Positions 22,904 to 33,716 of a DNA stretch of 64,000 nt are shown in pieces. The notes beneath the pieces are model-generated. The model had not been told where the DNA came from, made no database searches, and was given only the letters and a program-made list of their open reading frames with translations. The first letter of the stretch is position 1, and every line of letters starts with the position of its first letter. Source of the DNA: Pyropia yezoensis. Taxonomy: Eukaryota; Rhodophyta; Bangiophyceae; Bangiales; Bangiaceae. The position numbers and the translations under genes are program-made. The stretch is taken from NCBI GenBank assembly GCA_009829735.1, contig CM020618.1:28062894-28126893 (forward strand). The letters run 5' to 3'.

Positions 22904-23596
22904 CGCTGGGGGGGGGGGTCACACGAGTGGGTGGACAAGCTATTGTGACGCTGGGGGGGAGGGGGGCACACTAGGCCGCCCCTGGGGGCTATGGAGGGGA
23001 GCGGGGGATAGAGGGGATGCGGCGGGGGCGGCGGGAGAGGGGTGCTGTCGTCTGTGCTTTTGGTTGGCTCGCTGCCGCCGCCGCCGCCGCTGCCGCCGCC
23101 GCCGCCCGCCGCCCGGCGGCCGGCCGCGCGGCGGTGCGCACGGCGGTGCAGCGGTGGGCGCTCGCCCCCCCCTCCTCGCTCGGCCACCGGGCCGCTGCCT
23201 TCTCCTCCTTCTCCTCCCCTGCCCCCCCCCCCCCACGCCCGCCTATTAAAGCCCCCCCCTTCCGCCGGCGCTACCTCACCGCCGTCGCCAGCCGCCCCGC
23301 CGCCTCGGTCGCCACCGCCACAGCCGCGCGCACGGCGTCGGCGGCGGCGGCGACTCACCCCGTGGCGACGCGCTCACCGGCGACATGTCGGGGGTGGCGC
23401 CGGCGGCGCGGCGGGCGTCGTATCCTGGGATAGCACGTGGTGGCGGAATGTTGACTAGTGCTTTCAATGTTGACCGGGCCCGTATTGCGCACGGTGACCC
23501 CGTGGAGGCCGATTGTCTTGACACAGCGTTCTTCTCGCTTTCTTCCACGTGGTGCAACACACGCACTATATAAAGAGGCCAGAATGCAAGTGGCGG
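22904..23596. other. No gene seen; simple repeats and AT-richer end
   Basis: It starts with a short imperfect duplication (GACGCTGGGGGG at about 22902 and 22948), then GCC repeats. From 23440 on GC falls. A clear TATATAAAG lies at 23567-23575, about 36 bases before the A box of the second tRNA-like repeat. Confidence 0.4.
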
Positions 23597-24099
23597 TAGC
23601 CGAGTCCATGTGGCGGAGTTGGTAAATATCAACTTCTAGCATGACCTGTCTACTGACGAGCGTTCGATCCTCCGCGCAGTGGGGGTCTAAAACCGTGCCC
23701 GCATACAGAAACCGACCCTCCCACAGAGGCCGTAAACGCCGCTTTGCACGGATTGTAAGGTACACGGTATTAGTCCCACTGCGCCGTCGCTGGGCCCCTC
23801 TATCTGCAGCCGTTTTCTGGCATCGGCTTGGCGTTCCTAAGTTGACAACTCGTGATAGCTCCTGCGCGTTCCTCCCACACACGAAATGACTCCCGGGTTG
23901 TTCGTGGGACGCTTGGGTCTACCACGGGGGCGACTAGTGCGCCGCGGCCCGTTCGCCACTCTGGGGATAGGAGCACCCCGCGCTGTGCCTCCCACCTTGG
24001 CGGTGGGCTCCAGGAAGACGATGTCTGGGACGGGGGTAAGCGGCGGGGGCGCGTTCGCCGTGGTAGGCAGATGTGCTGTCGGAACTTATACAGTTTTTT
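23597..24099 (+). repeat. tRNA-like repeat, copy B (putative SINE / Pol III unit)
   Basis: The A box TGGCGGAGTTGG (23611-23622) and B box GCGTTCGATCCT (23660-23671) are better matches to Pol III consensus than in copy A. After the B box there is extra sequence of about 115 bases not in copy A. Homology resumes at GTCGCTGGGCCCCTCT (about 23785) and at about 23965 (GGGATAGGAG), through the conserved CCCACC-TTGGC-GGTGGG hairpin (about 23991), to a six-T run at 24094-24099. By eye the right parts are roughly 85% identical to copy A. An upstream TATATAAAG at 23567 is unique to this copy. Confidence 0.65.
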
Positions 24100-24486
24100 G
24101 GCATGGATCCTGCTGGGAAACCCCCTTCCCCCCGCTGTAGCGCTACCAGTTCCATGTCCCTCAGAGAGGAGGGGGGGGACGGTCTTGAAGCGCCTGCCTC
24201 TCACACGCTCTGATGGCACCAGAACCGTCAAGCCCGCCGCCCCCCCCCCCTCCCTCCACGCGTGTGCCTACTTCCGTCCAGCACCCTCCCCCCCTTCCAC
24301 CTTCCCGATATAAACGCCGGCAGGTCACGCACGCCGCTCCCACCTCCCCCCCCCCCCCCCCACACCACACCGCCACCACCGCCATGTCAGACTCTCTTCC
24401 CTCCGTCAGTCCTGTGTCCTCCCCACCACCCCCCCAACCCCCCCCCCCCCCACCCTACCCCCCCCCACCCCCCAACGCCCCCCGCC
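24100..24486. other. Pyrimidine-rich intergenic DNA
   Basis: CCACC/CCCC-rich low-complexity sequence downstream of the hydrolase gene. No gene seen. Confidence 0.4.
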
Positions 24487-25446
24487 TCACGGTGGCAAAA
24501 CGCGATTCAAAAACGCGAGCGCCTCCCCCACCGCCGCCGGACTCGTAATCAGATGCCCCTCCCCCGGCAGCACCTCAAAGGTCACATCGAACCCCGCCCG
24601 CCGCACCACCGCCGCGCTCTCCCGCGCCGACGCCAGCGGCACCACCGTGTCCTCCCCCCCGTGCACCATCAGCACCTCCCCGCGGGCGCCCGACAGGCCC
24701 CCCCATCGGTCCACGTCCGCCACAAAGCCGGCGCCCACGACGGTGCCCGCCAGCGGCCCGCCGCTGCCGCCACCACCGCTGTCGGCAGCCAGCCGGCGGG
24801 CGACCTCGAGCGCCAGCGCCCCCCCCTGCGAAAAGCCAACGAGCGCCAGCCGAGAGCGGGCCACCCCACGGGCCGCCTCGTTCGCCACCAGCGCCTCGAT
24901 GCGGGCGGCGGCCGCTTCCAGGGTGGCGTCGTCAAAGGTGCGCCCGCCGGGCGCCGACGCGTTGCGGGTCGACGCGTACCACGAGCCCGTCGTGCCGTCG
25001 GCGCGCGCCGCGGTGGGGGCGATAAAGTGGGTGTAGGCCCGCAGGCGGGGCGTCAGTAGCAGCACCGCCCGGAGGACGCTGAGCGTCTGCTCCCCGCTCG
25101 ACTGGGAGCCGTGCAGCACAATGACGCTCGCGGGGCGGCCGGCGGGGGTGGAGGAGGAGCCGCCGCCGGGGAGGGGGGCGGCGGGCAGCGCCGCGCCGGG
25201 GCCGCCGTGCGTGTCCCCACGGGGGGGGGGGGGGGGGGGGAGGCTGGCGAGGAAGTCAGACCGGGACAGCAACGCCGCGGCGGGGGTGGGGGCGGTGGTC
25301 ACCGCTGCCAGGACCGCTACCGCCGCCACCAAAGCCGCGGCCGCGGCCGCCGCTGTCACCGCGCCGCGGGGGCGAGCTACAGGCGGCCGCCGTCGCCGGC
25401 CATTGCCGGTCGGGCAGGGGGGAGGGGCGTCGGGGGGCGTCGCCAT
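24487..25446 (-). CDS. Phospholipase/carboxylesterase-type alpha/beta hydrolase, membrane-anchored or secreted
   Basis: 319 residues from the ATG at 25446. Catalytic triad of the acyl-protein thioesterase/carboxylesterase family: Ser206 in GFSQGG, Asp266 in VHGGEDTVVP, His298 in GEGHLI. The early strand VIVLHGSQSSGEQ fits the oxyanion-loop region. Residues about 25-55 form an Ala/Val-rich hydrophobic segment after a basic N-terminus, so the protein probably enters the secretory pathway or a plastid, or is membrane-anchored; classical thioesterases of this family are cytosolic and about 220-230 residues. Expected reaction: hydrolysis of (thio)ester bonds of lipids or acylated proteins; the substrate cannot be told. 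Single exon, divergent from the HEAT gene. Confidence 0.85.
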   Translation of the reverse strand: MATPPDAPPPCPTGNGRRRRPPVARPRGAVTAAAAAAALVAAVAVLAAVTTAPTPAAALLSRSDFLASLPPPPPPRGDTHGGPGAALPAAPLPGGGSSSTPAGRPASVIVLHGSQSSGEQTLSVLRAVLLLTPRLRAYTHFIAPTAARADGTTGSWYASTRNASAPGGRTFDDATLEAAAARIEALVANEAARGVARSRLALVGFSQGGALALEVARRLAADSGGGGSGGPLAGTVVGAGFVADVDRWGGLSGARGEVLMVHGGEDTVVPLASARESAAVVRRAGFDVTFEVLPGEGHLITSPAAVGEALAFLNRVLPP

Positions 25447-26800
25447 GATGGTGGGGCCAGAAGCGGCAAAAAGGAAGGGGCCACAACTGGGGGCCAGGGG
25501 GGAGGAAGCTGGTGGAGGGGCAAAGTACTCCCACCGCCGCGGGTGCCTTGACTTGCGCGGGCGGCGGCAGGGGGCGCAGACGCTGGGGCGCCCGCGACGC
25601 CGTGACCGCGGGGGGGGAGCGAGGCGGGGCAGCAGGACAGGAGGTCACGGCCACGGCCCCAGCGGGGCCCAGCAGCGGCGGGACGACGCGGGGGGGGAGG
25701 TGGCGCAGGCTTGAAGGGAGGGGGGGCGGCGGTAGGTACAAAGTGATGAAGGGGGAAGGGTGGAGGGGGAGGGCAGGGGGCGCAACAAGGGAGGCAGAGA
25801 GACAGGCGCCGGCCGCCACGACCGCGTCGACAACCCTACAATGACGCCTGGCCGCACACGAGCACGGTGTGGGGCACGCCTTGGGGTGGAGGCTTTGGGG
25901 CCGGGGGGCGGGTGTCGTCACGGGTCGTGGCGAGCCTCGCCAGGCGGGCTGCCCGGCCGACGACGCCCTCCCCCCCCCCCCTCCCCCCCCCAAACGCTGC
26001 AAATGGAGCGCGTTGCGCTGGCAGGCCACGGTGCGTCACGGCATACGGTGCGTGACGATTGCCGAAGGGGGTGGCACTCCGTGTGAATGGGGCACTGGCG
26101 AGGGGGGCGTGGTCGGGGTTTGAGGGGGGGGGGTGGCCCACCGTGTCCCTTTTCATCTCAACGCACGGCGGGCGGGCGCCGGGCTCGCGGCGGCGTCGGC
26201 TGGGCCAGCGACCAGCGCAGCTGCCCTGACAGCCTGCAAGCTGGGCACGGGGGGCGGCAGATCAGGGCGAATCGGGGTCAGCAGGGCAAGCCGGTTGGGG
26301 GTGGCTGGCAGCGCATTCGACGGCCCTAGTGTACTGTCAGACGTCGTCAGCGCGGGCGCGGTGCAGCACAACGACACCGGTCGACGATGCTGTCATTGTT
26401 CACGGCGTCCACTTTGCTTGACAAGGTGAGGAATGGGGTAGAGCACAGACACAGTCAAGTCAAAAGACTTGGTATCACGCCACGAGGCCGATCCACCCAA
26501 TTCAATCGCGCCTCGACCGTAGGCCGTGGCGGTGTACCGAATACAGGCTTTGTCCAGCCACCACTCTTGTCAGGCACCACTCTCTCCCGTCTTAGGCCTC
26601 TCGGCCGGATCTCGGCAGCACCGCTTGCTCCGGGGTCACATGGTGCCCTCGGCTCCCCACCGCCACTGTCCTTCCCGCGCGGACGGTGTCGCACCACCCC
26701 CCCTCCGCCAGTCTCCCCCCCCCCACCTTCCTACCCTGTCGCTACCCTGTCGCCCGTCGGCGCTACGTCGCCCCACCCCGCTGCCGCCGGCGTCGTTCTC
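25447..26800. other. Divergent intergenic region, hydrolase / HEAT protein
   Basis: No gene supported. About 25447-25800 is purine-rich on the plus strand (a CT-rich leader for the minus-strand hydrolase). About 26300-26600 is less GC-rich and may hold the core promoter of the HEAT gene. A short duplication CTACCCTGTCG occurs twice at about 26731-26752. Confidence 0.4.
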
Positions 26801-27478
26801 ATGGCGTTCCTACCTCCCCCACCCCTTCTGTGCGGGCGCACCGCCGCTGCCGCACCCGGCTGGTCCCGCCGGCCGGTGGCGGGCCGCCGCCGGCCTGCGC
26901 GCCCCCCCCCCCCGTCCATGGCGGCAGGGGGCGCCGCGGCGGGAGCCCCCCCCCCCCCCCCCCCCCGGCAGCCACGACCGCCGCCGCCACCGCCGCCGCC
27001 GACGCCACGGCCGACGCGGCGGCGGGCGGGCTGGTGACCCCCCCCGCGGACGAGGCGGCCTTCCTCGCCGCCCTGGCGACCACCGCCGTCACGGGCGTGC
27101 CGGCCGCCTCTACTGATGCGCTGCTTGACAGCCTCCCCCCCCCCCACCCCCCCCCCCCGCGGCCACCCTCTACACCCTCGTCCTCCACCTGGCCGACGCC
27201 CGGGGCATGGCGCGGCTCGGCCTCGTCGAGGCCCTCGGCGCGGTGGGGCCCCCCGCGCTGCCCGCCCTCCTGACCGGCCTGACGGCGTGCCCCAACCCGG
27301 TGGTCCGCCGGAGCTGTGGCAAGGCGCTGGCAAAGCTGGGCGACGCCCGGTCGGTGGCGCCGCTCATCACCACCATGACGACCGACGCGGACGCGGTGAC
27401 GCGCGCGTCGGCGGCGGGGGCGCTCGCGCGGGTGGGGCTCCCGGCAGCGACCGCGCTGCTGGCGGTCCTGGCCCAAGA

Positions 27479-27509
<31 letters not shown>

Positions 27510-28292
27510 GGGGGGAGCGGAGGGGCGGCTGGCAACGGCAGTGGCGACGGCGACGCCGTGGACGGCGCCACCGTCCATGGGGGGATGACCGCCAAGGGCC
27601 ACGCCGCCTGGGCGCTGTCGTTTATGGGCCCCGCCGCGGGGGAGGTGCTGCTCGAGGCCGCCGGCGGCGGCCACGGCGGCGGCGACGACGTCCGCTGCGC
27701 GGCGGTCGCGGCGCTGGGCGGCATCGCGTCGGGGGATGTGCTGCCGGCCATGGCGGCCGGGGGGGGCGCCCTGGGCGCCGACGATGACTGGGGCGACGAC
27801 GCCGACGCGGGCACGGACGCGGACGCGGACGCGGACTCGTCGGACGACGCGACCCCCGCCGGCGGTGTGGGCGGGGGGGCCCCACCCACCCCCGGCGGGG
27901 ACCTCAAGGCGCGGGCGGTCGCCGCCCTGACCGCCGCGCTCGCCACCGACCCCGCCCCGCGGGTGCGCATCGAGGCCGGGACGGGGCTGGCGAATGCGGG
28001 CGCCGCCGCGGTGGCGGCGCCGCTGCTGCTCGCCCGCCTGGCGCGCCCCCCCGGCGGGCCCCCCCCTGCGGCGGCGGGCGCCGAGGCGGGGGAGGCGGCC
28101 GAGGAGCGCCGCGCCGCGGCGATGTCGCTGATGAAGCTCCGCCACACCCCGGCGGTGGCCGCCCTCGCCGCCGCGGCGGCGGATGAGGGGGAGGCCCCGA
28201 CGGTGCGGGCGGTGGCGCGGCTGGCCGTCACGACGCTGCGGCGGATGGAGGAGGAGGCGGCGGCGGCAGAGGGGGAAGACGAGTGGGCGTAG
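26801..28292 (+). CDS. PBS-lyase-type HEAT-repeat protein, probably plastid-targeted (frame changes at C runs)
   Basis: Three frame segments read as one protein. Segment 1 from the ATG at 26801 (MAFLPPPPLLCGRTAAAAPG, Arg/Ser/Ala/Pro-rich) looks like a plastid transit peptide. The frame changes within a 21-C run (26946-26966) to ADEAAFLAALATTAVTGVP, then again in C runs at 27135-27158 to TLYTLVLHLADARGMARLGL and on to the TAG at 28290-28292. The main body has HEAT repeats of the phycobilisome-lyase type: VEALGAVGPPALPALLTGL, NPVVRRSCGKALAKLGDARS, and KGHAAWALSFMGPAA, matching a conserved cyanobacterial/plastid HEAT protein. Despite the family name, lyase activity is not implied. An acidic insert sits at about 27480-27510. 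Both shifts equal one missing base, so miscounted homopolymers are likelier than a pseudogene. Confidence 0.75.
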
Positions 28293-28882
28293 GAAGATTG
28301 GGGGGTGGGGGGGGAAGGGGGGGGGGGGGCGGGGGGGGTTGAAGGGTGACTGTGAAAGGCAGCACACGCCCCCCCGCTGTGCACGGCCAGCCGGGTCGGT
28401 GGCGGCTTTCTGTGGGGGACGTATCGCCTCGTGGCCGCCGGGGAGGGGGGGGCGTCCCGGGCGGCGCGTAGTCGGCGTGTGCGCCTGGCGCCCGCAGGGC
28501 GCCTCCTCTGTTACACTCCTCCTTTTCTGTTTCCCTGGTTGTGTTGCCCCCGGTACCATAGGGTTTGCTTGCTCCGCGTTTTTTTTTTCCTACCCGCACG
28601 AGCGTGGCACAGCCGCCAGGCGCCACCCAAGCCATCGATCTTCCCCATTCGCCCCCCTCGCTGTTGGCCCACACGGCAAGGGCGCCCACCCGCCACGCTC
28701 GCGGCGGGGTGCGCGACCACCTTCCCCCCCCACCCGCCCCCAAGGCGCGCGAGCCGTCCCCACCCCCCTAAGAGCGAGTGACGTCGGTAGCCGCCCGCTT
28801 CCCCTCTTCACTTTCCCCCCCTCTCCCCTCCTCACTCCCCCTTCCCACCCCCCCGCCCCCCCCCGGGCAGGAGTGCAGACAC
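28293..28882. other. Convergent intergenic region, HEAT / RNA polymerase
   Basis: No gene seen. G-rich directly after the HEAT stop, then moderate GC with an eight-plus T run near 28580, then CT-rich sequence up to the RNA polymerase stop codon. Confidence 0.4.
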
Positions 28883-31800
28883 CTAGCTAAAAAAGTAGGG
28901 CGACTCGAGCACCGCCCGCACGTCCAGGTCTCCCCGCAGGGGCATGGGCGGCAGCTCCAGCCCTGGGTGGTCGAGGAGGAAGCCCTCGCGGAGTTCGGCC
29001 AGCAGGTCACGGCTGTGGAGGCGGACAAACTCGGACCGCAGCACCCCGTTCATCGCGTCGACGGTGGCGGCGTTGGACCAAAAGCTGTCGTGCACCGCCG
29101 CAAACTGCAGGCCCGCCCGCCCACACGCCGCGGCGGTGAGGAGCATGTGCGACGAGTCGAGGCTGTGGATGTAGTTTGGGGGGAAGGCCGACCGCTGGCG
29201 GCCACGGAGGACGGGCAGGTGCTCCCCGCCGGCGGCCAACAGCAGCTGCTGCACCACCGTCCGCACCACCCGCCGGGCGGAGCGGCGGTACGGCTGCAGG
29301 ACGGGCAGGCCGAGCGGCGTCGTCCACCGCACCTCGGCGCCGACGCGCGCGACCGCCGCCGCACAGTCCCCGAGCCAGCCCATGGTGGCGGTAGCGCCCG
29401 CAAAGAGGTCCCCAATGCTGTCCAGCGTCAAGCCCGACAGGTAGCCGGCGGCGGCCCACGCGCGGGGGTCATCGGCAAAGGCCGACGTCGCGCGGAGGCG
29501 GCCGAGCACCTGCGCCCGCGCGCCGACGCGCGTCACCCCATATACGCTCGTCATGACCGTCTGCTTGACCAGCTTACGGTTGACCAGCGGCAGGACGGCG
29601 GCTGCCAGCGCCGCCGCCGCGGGGTTGGCCGCCGCCGCCGCGGGCGACGCGTCCGCCTTGACCCGCGCCGCGACGAGCGCGGCGACGCCCGCGTAGACGT
29701 CCCGCGGGGCGGGCCCGGGGAGCAGGTTGACCGCCTCCCCGCCCGCCACATCCCGCCCCAGCGCCGCGTAGTGCTGCAGGCCGTTGCAGCTGCCGTCCAT
29801 CTGCACGGGCAGCGACGAGACGTGCGCCTCGACCGCCGCGCGGCCGCCGTGGCGGCCGGTGGCGGCGGCCACCTCGGTGCACGCGGCGAGCAGCTGGAAG
29901 GGGTCGTCGGCGGCGGCCCACCAGGCGAGGGAGGCGTCGGCCAGCGGGTCGGCCGCGACGGCGAGCGCGCGGGGGAAGAGGTCCACCCCGGCGTCGTGGC
30001 GGTCGGCCAGCGACGCCTTAGCGTGGCCCGCCAGGTTGGCCAGGTGCACCGTCAGCCAGTAGGCGCCCCGCGGGCCGAGCGGCGGCGGCGTCACCGCCCC
30101 AGGGGCGGACGCGTCAAAGAGGAAGAGCCCCCGCGTCATGTCCGCGCCCATGTGATGGAGGAAGGGGGGCACCGGGTAGGCGCGCCCCCGAAAGTCAATG
30201 TTGTGGGGGAGGAAAAAGGGGGTCCGGTCGGGCGCCGCGTACTCGGCCGCCTCGGCCAGCTTGTACGTCGTGTCGCACCGCAGGCTGTGGCGCTCCGCAT
30301 TCACCTTGCGCGCCGTCCGCGCCGCCGCCGCCACCGACCGGCGGCGGCGGAGGAGCGCCGACGCGGCCGCGTCGAGCGGCGGCGGCTCCTCGTCGGCGTC
30401 GTCGTCATGGTCGCCTGCGGCGGCGGCGGCGGCGGTGGCGGCGGCCGCCGCCGCCTCGTCTAGCGCCACGTCCGCGGCCTCGGCGGCGGCGGCGGCGCCG
30501 CCCGGGTCCTCCCCCCCCATGCCCAGCAACGTCCGGCGGCGGGCGCGCTCGGCGGCCACCTCGGCGGCGGCCGCGTCGGGATCCCACGCGGGCACGTCCA
30601 CATTCTCGCGGCTGACCAGCCCCGCCACCCCCCCCCCGCCCTCCCACAGTGCCGACGCCGTGTCGAGCACACGCGTGTTGACCCGCCACCCCTGCGAGGA
30701 GAGGGCGTTGAGGCCGTCGAGGACGGGCCGGAGGTCCGCCGCGGCGAGCGCCTCCCGCAGCCGCCGGCTGGGCCGCACCCGGATGAGCGGCGCGCGGGTA
30801 AGGAGGTAGCCGCCGCGGGAGGGGGACGTCCACGGCCGGGGGGGGACGACCATCGGCTTCCACTTGGGCGCCAGCACCTCCCGCAGGAGCTCGTCGCTCT
30901 CGTTGAGCGTCGCCGCCGCCTGCGGGCCAATGCGCAGGTGGCCGACGCGCTTGACGACGCCCCCCGTGCGGGCGAGGCGGAGCTCGTGGCGAAAGGCGGG
31001 CACAAAGTCGGGGAGGGGGGGGCTCGGGGGGGAGTTGGGGGGGGGGGGGGCTGGGCTGTCGTTGCCACCCGCCGCATCGGTCGCCGCCCCGTCGGCCGCC
31101 ACCTCCGCCACACCCGGCCCGCCGGCGGCAGTGGCGGCGGCGGCGGTGGGGGTCTCGGTTGTGGCGGCGGCGGTCGACCGCGCCGGCCGCGGCGGGCGGG
31201 TGTGAAAGGCGGGCGGCACGCGGGGCACCAGCGCGGAGCGGAGGAGGACGTCGAGGAGCGCCGACCCGACCGTCACGGCCGACGGCGAGTCCCACTCCGC
31301 GTCCGCAATCTCCGCCGCCGCCGCCGCATAGTTGATGGCGTTAACCCCTTTGGGCAGCGCCCGCTCATCCACCCCGCGGGAGGACGGGGGGCCCCCCGCA
31401 CGCCCACCGGGGGCGACCGCGGCGGCGGCAGCAGCGGCGGAGGTGGTGGTGGTGGCGTCGGCGGCAGCGACGGCGGCGGGGGGGAGGGTGGCGGCAGCGG
31501 CGGCAGCGGCAGCGGCAACGGGGTCCCCCCCCCCCGGCGGCACGCCCGCCGCAAGGCGCAGTTGCCGCAGCCGCGCCACGTTGAGCTCTGCCTGCACGGC
31601 GCGGCCAACGGCGGTGGCAACGACGGAGAAGGGGATGCCCTCGGGGCGGCGGAGGAGGGCGGCGAGGCCCTCATGGATGGCCACCACCGCCAGCTGCTCG
31701 GCAGACAGCTCCGCCAGCACCGCCGCGAGGGTGTCTTGGTACTTGCCACGCCGCGTGTTGGCCGAGGCGCCCCCAAACCCCCCACCGCCATCCCCACCCC

Positions 31801-32076
31801 CACCCCCACCGCCGCCGTCGGCGGCGGGGGCGCCCCCCTCCCCCCCCTTCCCCCCGCGGGCGGCGACCGATGCGGCCAGGCGGCCGACGGCCAGCCCCAC
31901 CGGGTGGTACCACGACAGCAGCAGCGCGTGGGCGGGGCGGAGGGCGGCCGTGTCCCCCCGCCGCCGCGCGTCGGCGGCGCCCCGGCGGTAGCGCGTCACC
32001 GCTGCCGCCACCGACGCCTCCTCCAGCGCCAGCTGCCGCGCCACCGCCGCGGGGTCGGCGGCGACGTGGGCCGCCA

Positions 32077-32108
<32 letters not shown>

Positions 32109-32494
32109 GCCGCCCCGTCTGGCCGCCGCCGCTGCCGCCGTCGGGCCGACGGGGTCGGCTGGGACGGCGGCCCCCCCACCCCCTCCCGTAGGCCAAGAGA
32201 CAGGCGGCCGAGGAGCGCGCGCTCTGCCTCCCCCGGGGGGGGTGGCACCACCGCGGCACCGCCGCCGCCCGCTTCGTCGCCCAGCGGGGAGAGGAGGTCG
32301 TCAAAGGCAGCGTCGAGCGGCGGCGGCGGCGGTGGCGGTGACGGCGGCGGCGGCGGCGGCGGTGGTGGTGGTGGTGGTGGTGGTGGTGCGGGTGCTGGCG
32401 GCGCCGCTGCCGCTGCGGCCGCCGCCGCCCGTGGCCGCCGCCGCGGCGCGGCTGGCCCGCCAGCGATGGCCGCCGCACGCCGCACGCCGCGGGG

Positions 32495-32540
<46 letters not shown>

Positions 32541-32572
32541 GTGGAGGTGGCGCGGAGGAGGGAGGACCGCAT
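28883..32572 (-). CDS. RPOT: Single-subunit T3/T7-type organellar RNA polymerase
   Basis: 1229 residues from the ATG at 32572; the frame is open further upstream but MRSSLLRATSTTAAA gives a typical organelle targeting start. Residues about 15-320 are low complexity. The polymerase domain occupies roughly the C-terminal 600 residues. Signature blocks: NIDFRGRAYPVP, motif A DGSCNGLQH with catalytic Asp926, motif B RKLVKQTVMTSVYG with Lys1003, motif C HDSFW with catalytic Asp1162, and PPNYIHSLDSSHM before it. The C-terminus (YFFS) matches the aromatic end of the family. All catalytic residues are intact. It should transcribe the mitochondrial genome; the plastid is possible but not indicated. 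Single exon, convergent with HEAT and divergent from WDR48. Confidence 0.95.
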
Positions 32573-33716
32573 GGCGTAGAGGGCGGGGGAGGAGAAGGCA
32601 GAAGACGAGAAGAGAGGCGGGGGGCCGGGGGGGTAGAGGGGGGAAGGGGGAGCGAAGCTGCAGCCTCTCAGCTGCGTACCCGCTGGGCGAGGGTGGTGGG
32701 GGGGGTCCGAGCCGGCCGGGTCGGTGCAGGCGGTGACGGTGACGCCGGCGTGACGCCGGCGGGATCCCCCGACGGCGCCCCCTCCAGGATTTCCGTCCGC
32801 GTTCACGCGAGACGGCGGGCGCCCCCGCCGGATCCGCACCATGCACTGTACACGTGGCTGTGCATGGTTCAATTTCAATTGATCACACCCGACAGCGGTT
32901 TGATTCCCATTCTCTCGCCCAAAGGTCTCTCCCATTATTGTTCCACTTTCTCCAAACCCTGCGCTCACTCCGTGCGCGCCGCGCACCCAGTGCCGCCGCG
33001 GCGGTCCGGAGGGGGGCGCGTCCAGAGCGCTCTGGGGCGCGCCCATCGCTCCCGACCCGCACCGCCCGCCCGCCCGACCGCCTACGACCCCTCTCGCTCC
33101 CCCCCCCCCCCCCCCCAACCTGCCCCTCATCCCTACTCCACTGCATCCTCCCTCCCCTCCCCCCTCTGCCCCCCCCACTTTCCACGCTCACCGCCTCTGG
33201 GCAGACCGCCGCGACCGCGGTCACCGCGTGGCTGCCCCGCCCCGCACCGCCCGCCCGACAGCCGCCGTCTCTGCGCCGGTGCCGCGCTCTCCCCCCTACC
33301 CGCCCGAGCGGGGGTCGGCTGCCATCTTTGTATCCCTGTTGTGTCCTTGACCGCCTTTTTGCGGGGGGGGGAGGGAGGGGAGGAAGGGGGGCGGGGGGGG
33401 GGGGGGGGGGGAAGGTACGCTTCTTGTCCCCCGTCCCCACCGCTCTTCACCCACAGCGGCGCTCCGGGTGGCCCACCATCCCGCGCGTGCGGATTTGGCT
33501 GGCGCGAGTGCCCACCGCCGGCCGCACCCCCCCGCTACGGATTTGGCCGGCCCGAGTCCACCACATCGTAGGCGCTTCCCCTCCCCCTTCCCCAGTCACC
33601 TGAGCCGGTTCAAATCTCTCTTCATCTCCTTTCCCCCCCCCGCCTTCTCCCCTCTCCCCCCCCCCTTCCCCCCCCCCCCCACCTCCCCCCGTATTCCCTC
33701 CTCTTTTTGTGCGGCC
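32573..33716. promoter_or_regulatory. Divergent promoter region, RNA polymerase / WDR48
   Basis: 1144 bases between two divergent starts. An AT-richer core at about 32850-32950 (caatttcaattgatc, cccattattgttccac) contrasts with its surroundings. Near WDR48, the word CGGATTTGG(C/T)(T/C)GGC followed by CGAGT occurs twice (about 33490 and 33538), and a long CT-rich leader (33610-33710) precedes the ATG. Confidence 0.45.

Noticed and set aside
22075..23358. Minus-strand open frame of 427 codons
   Set aside because: Arg/Gly/Ala repeats; it shadows the plus-strand coding-like block and has no domain.
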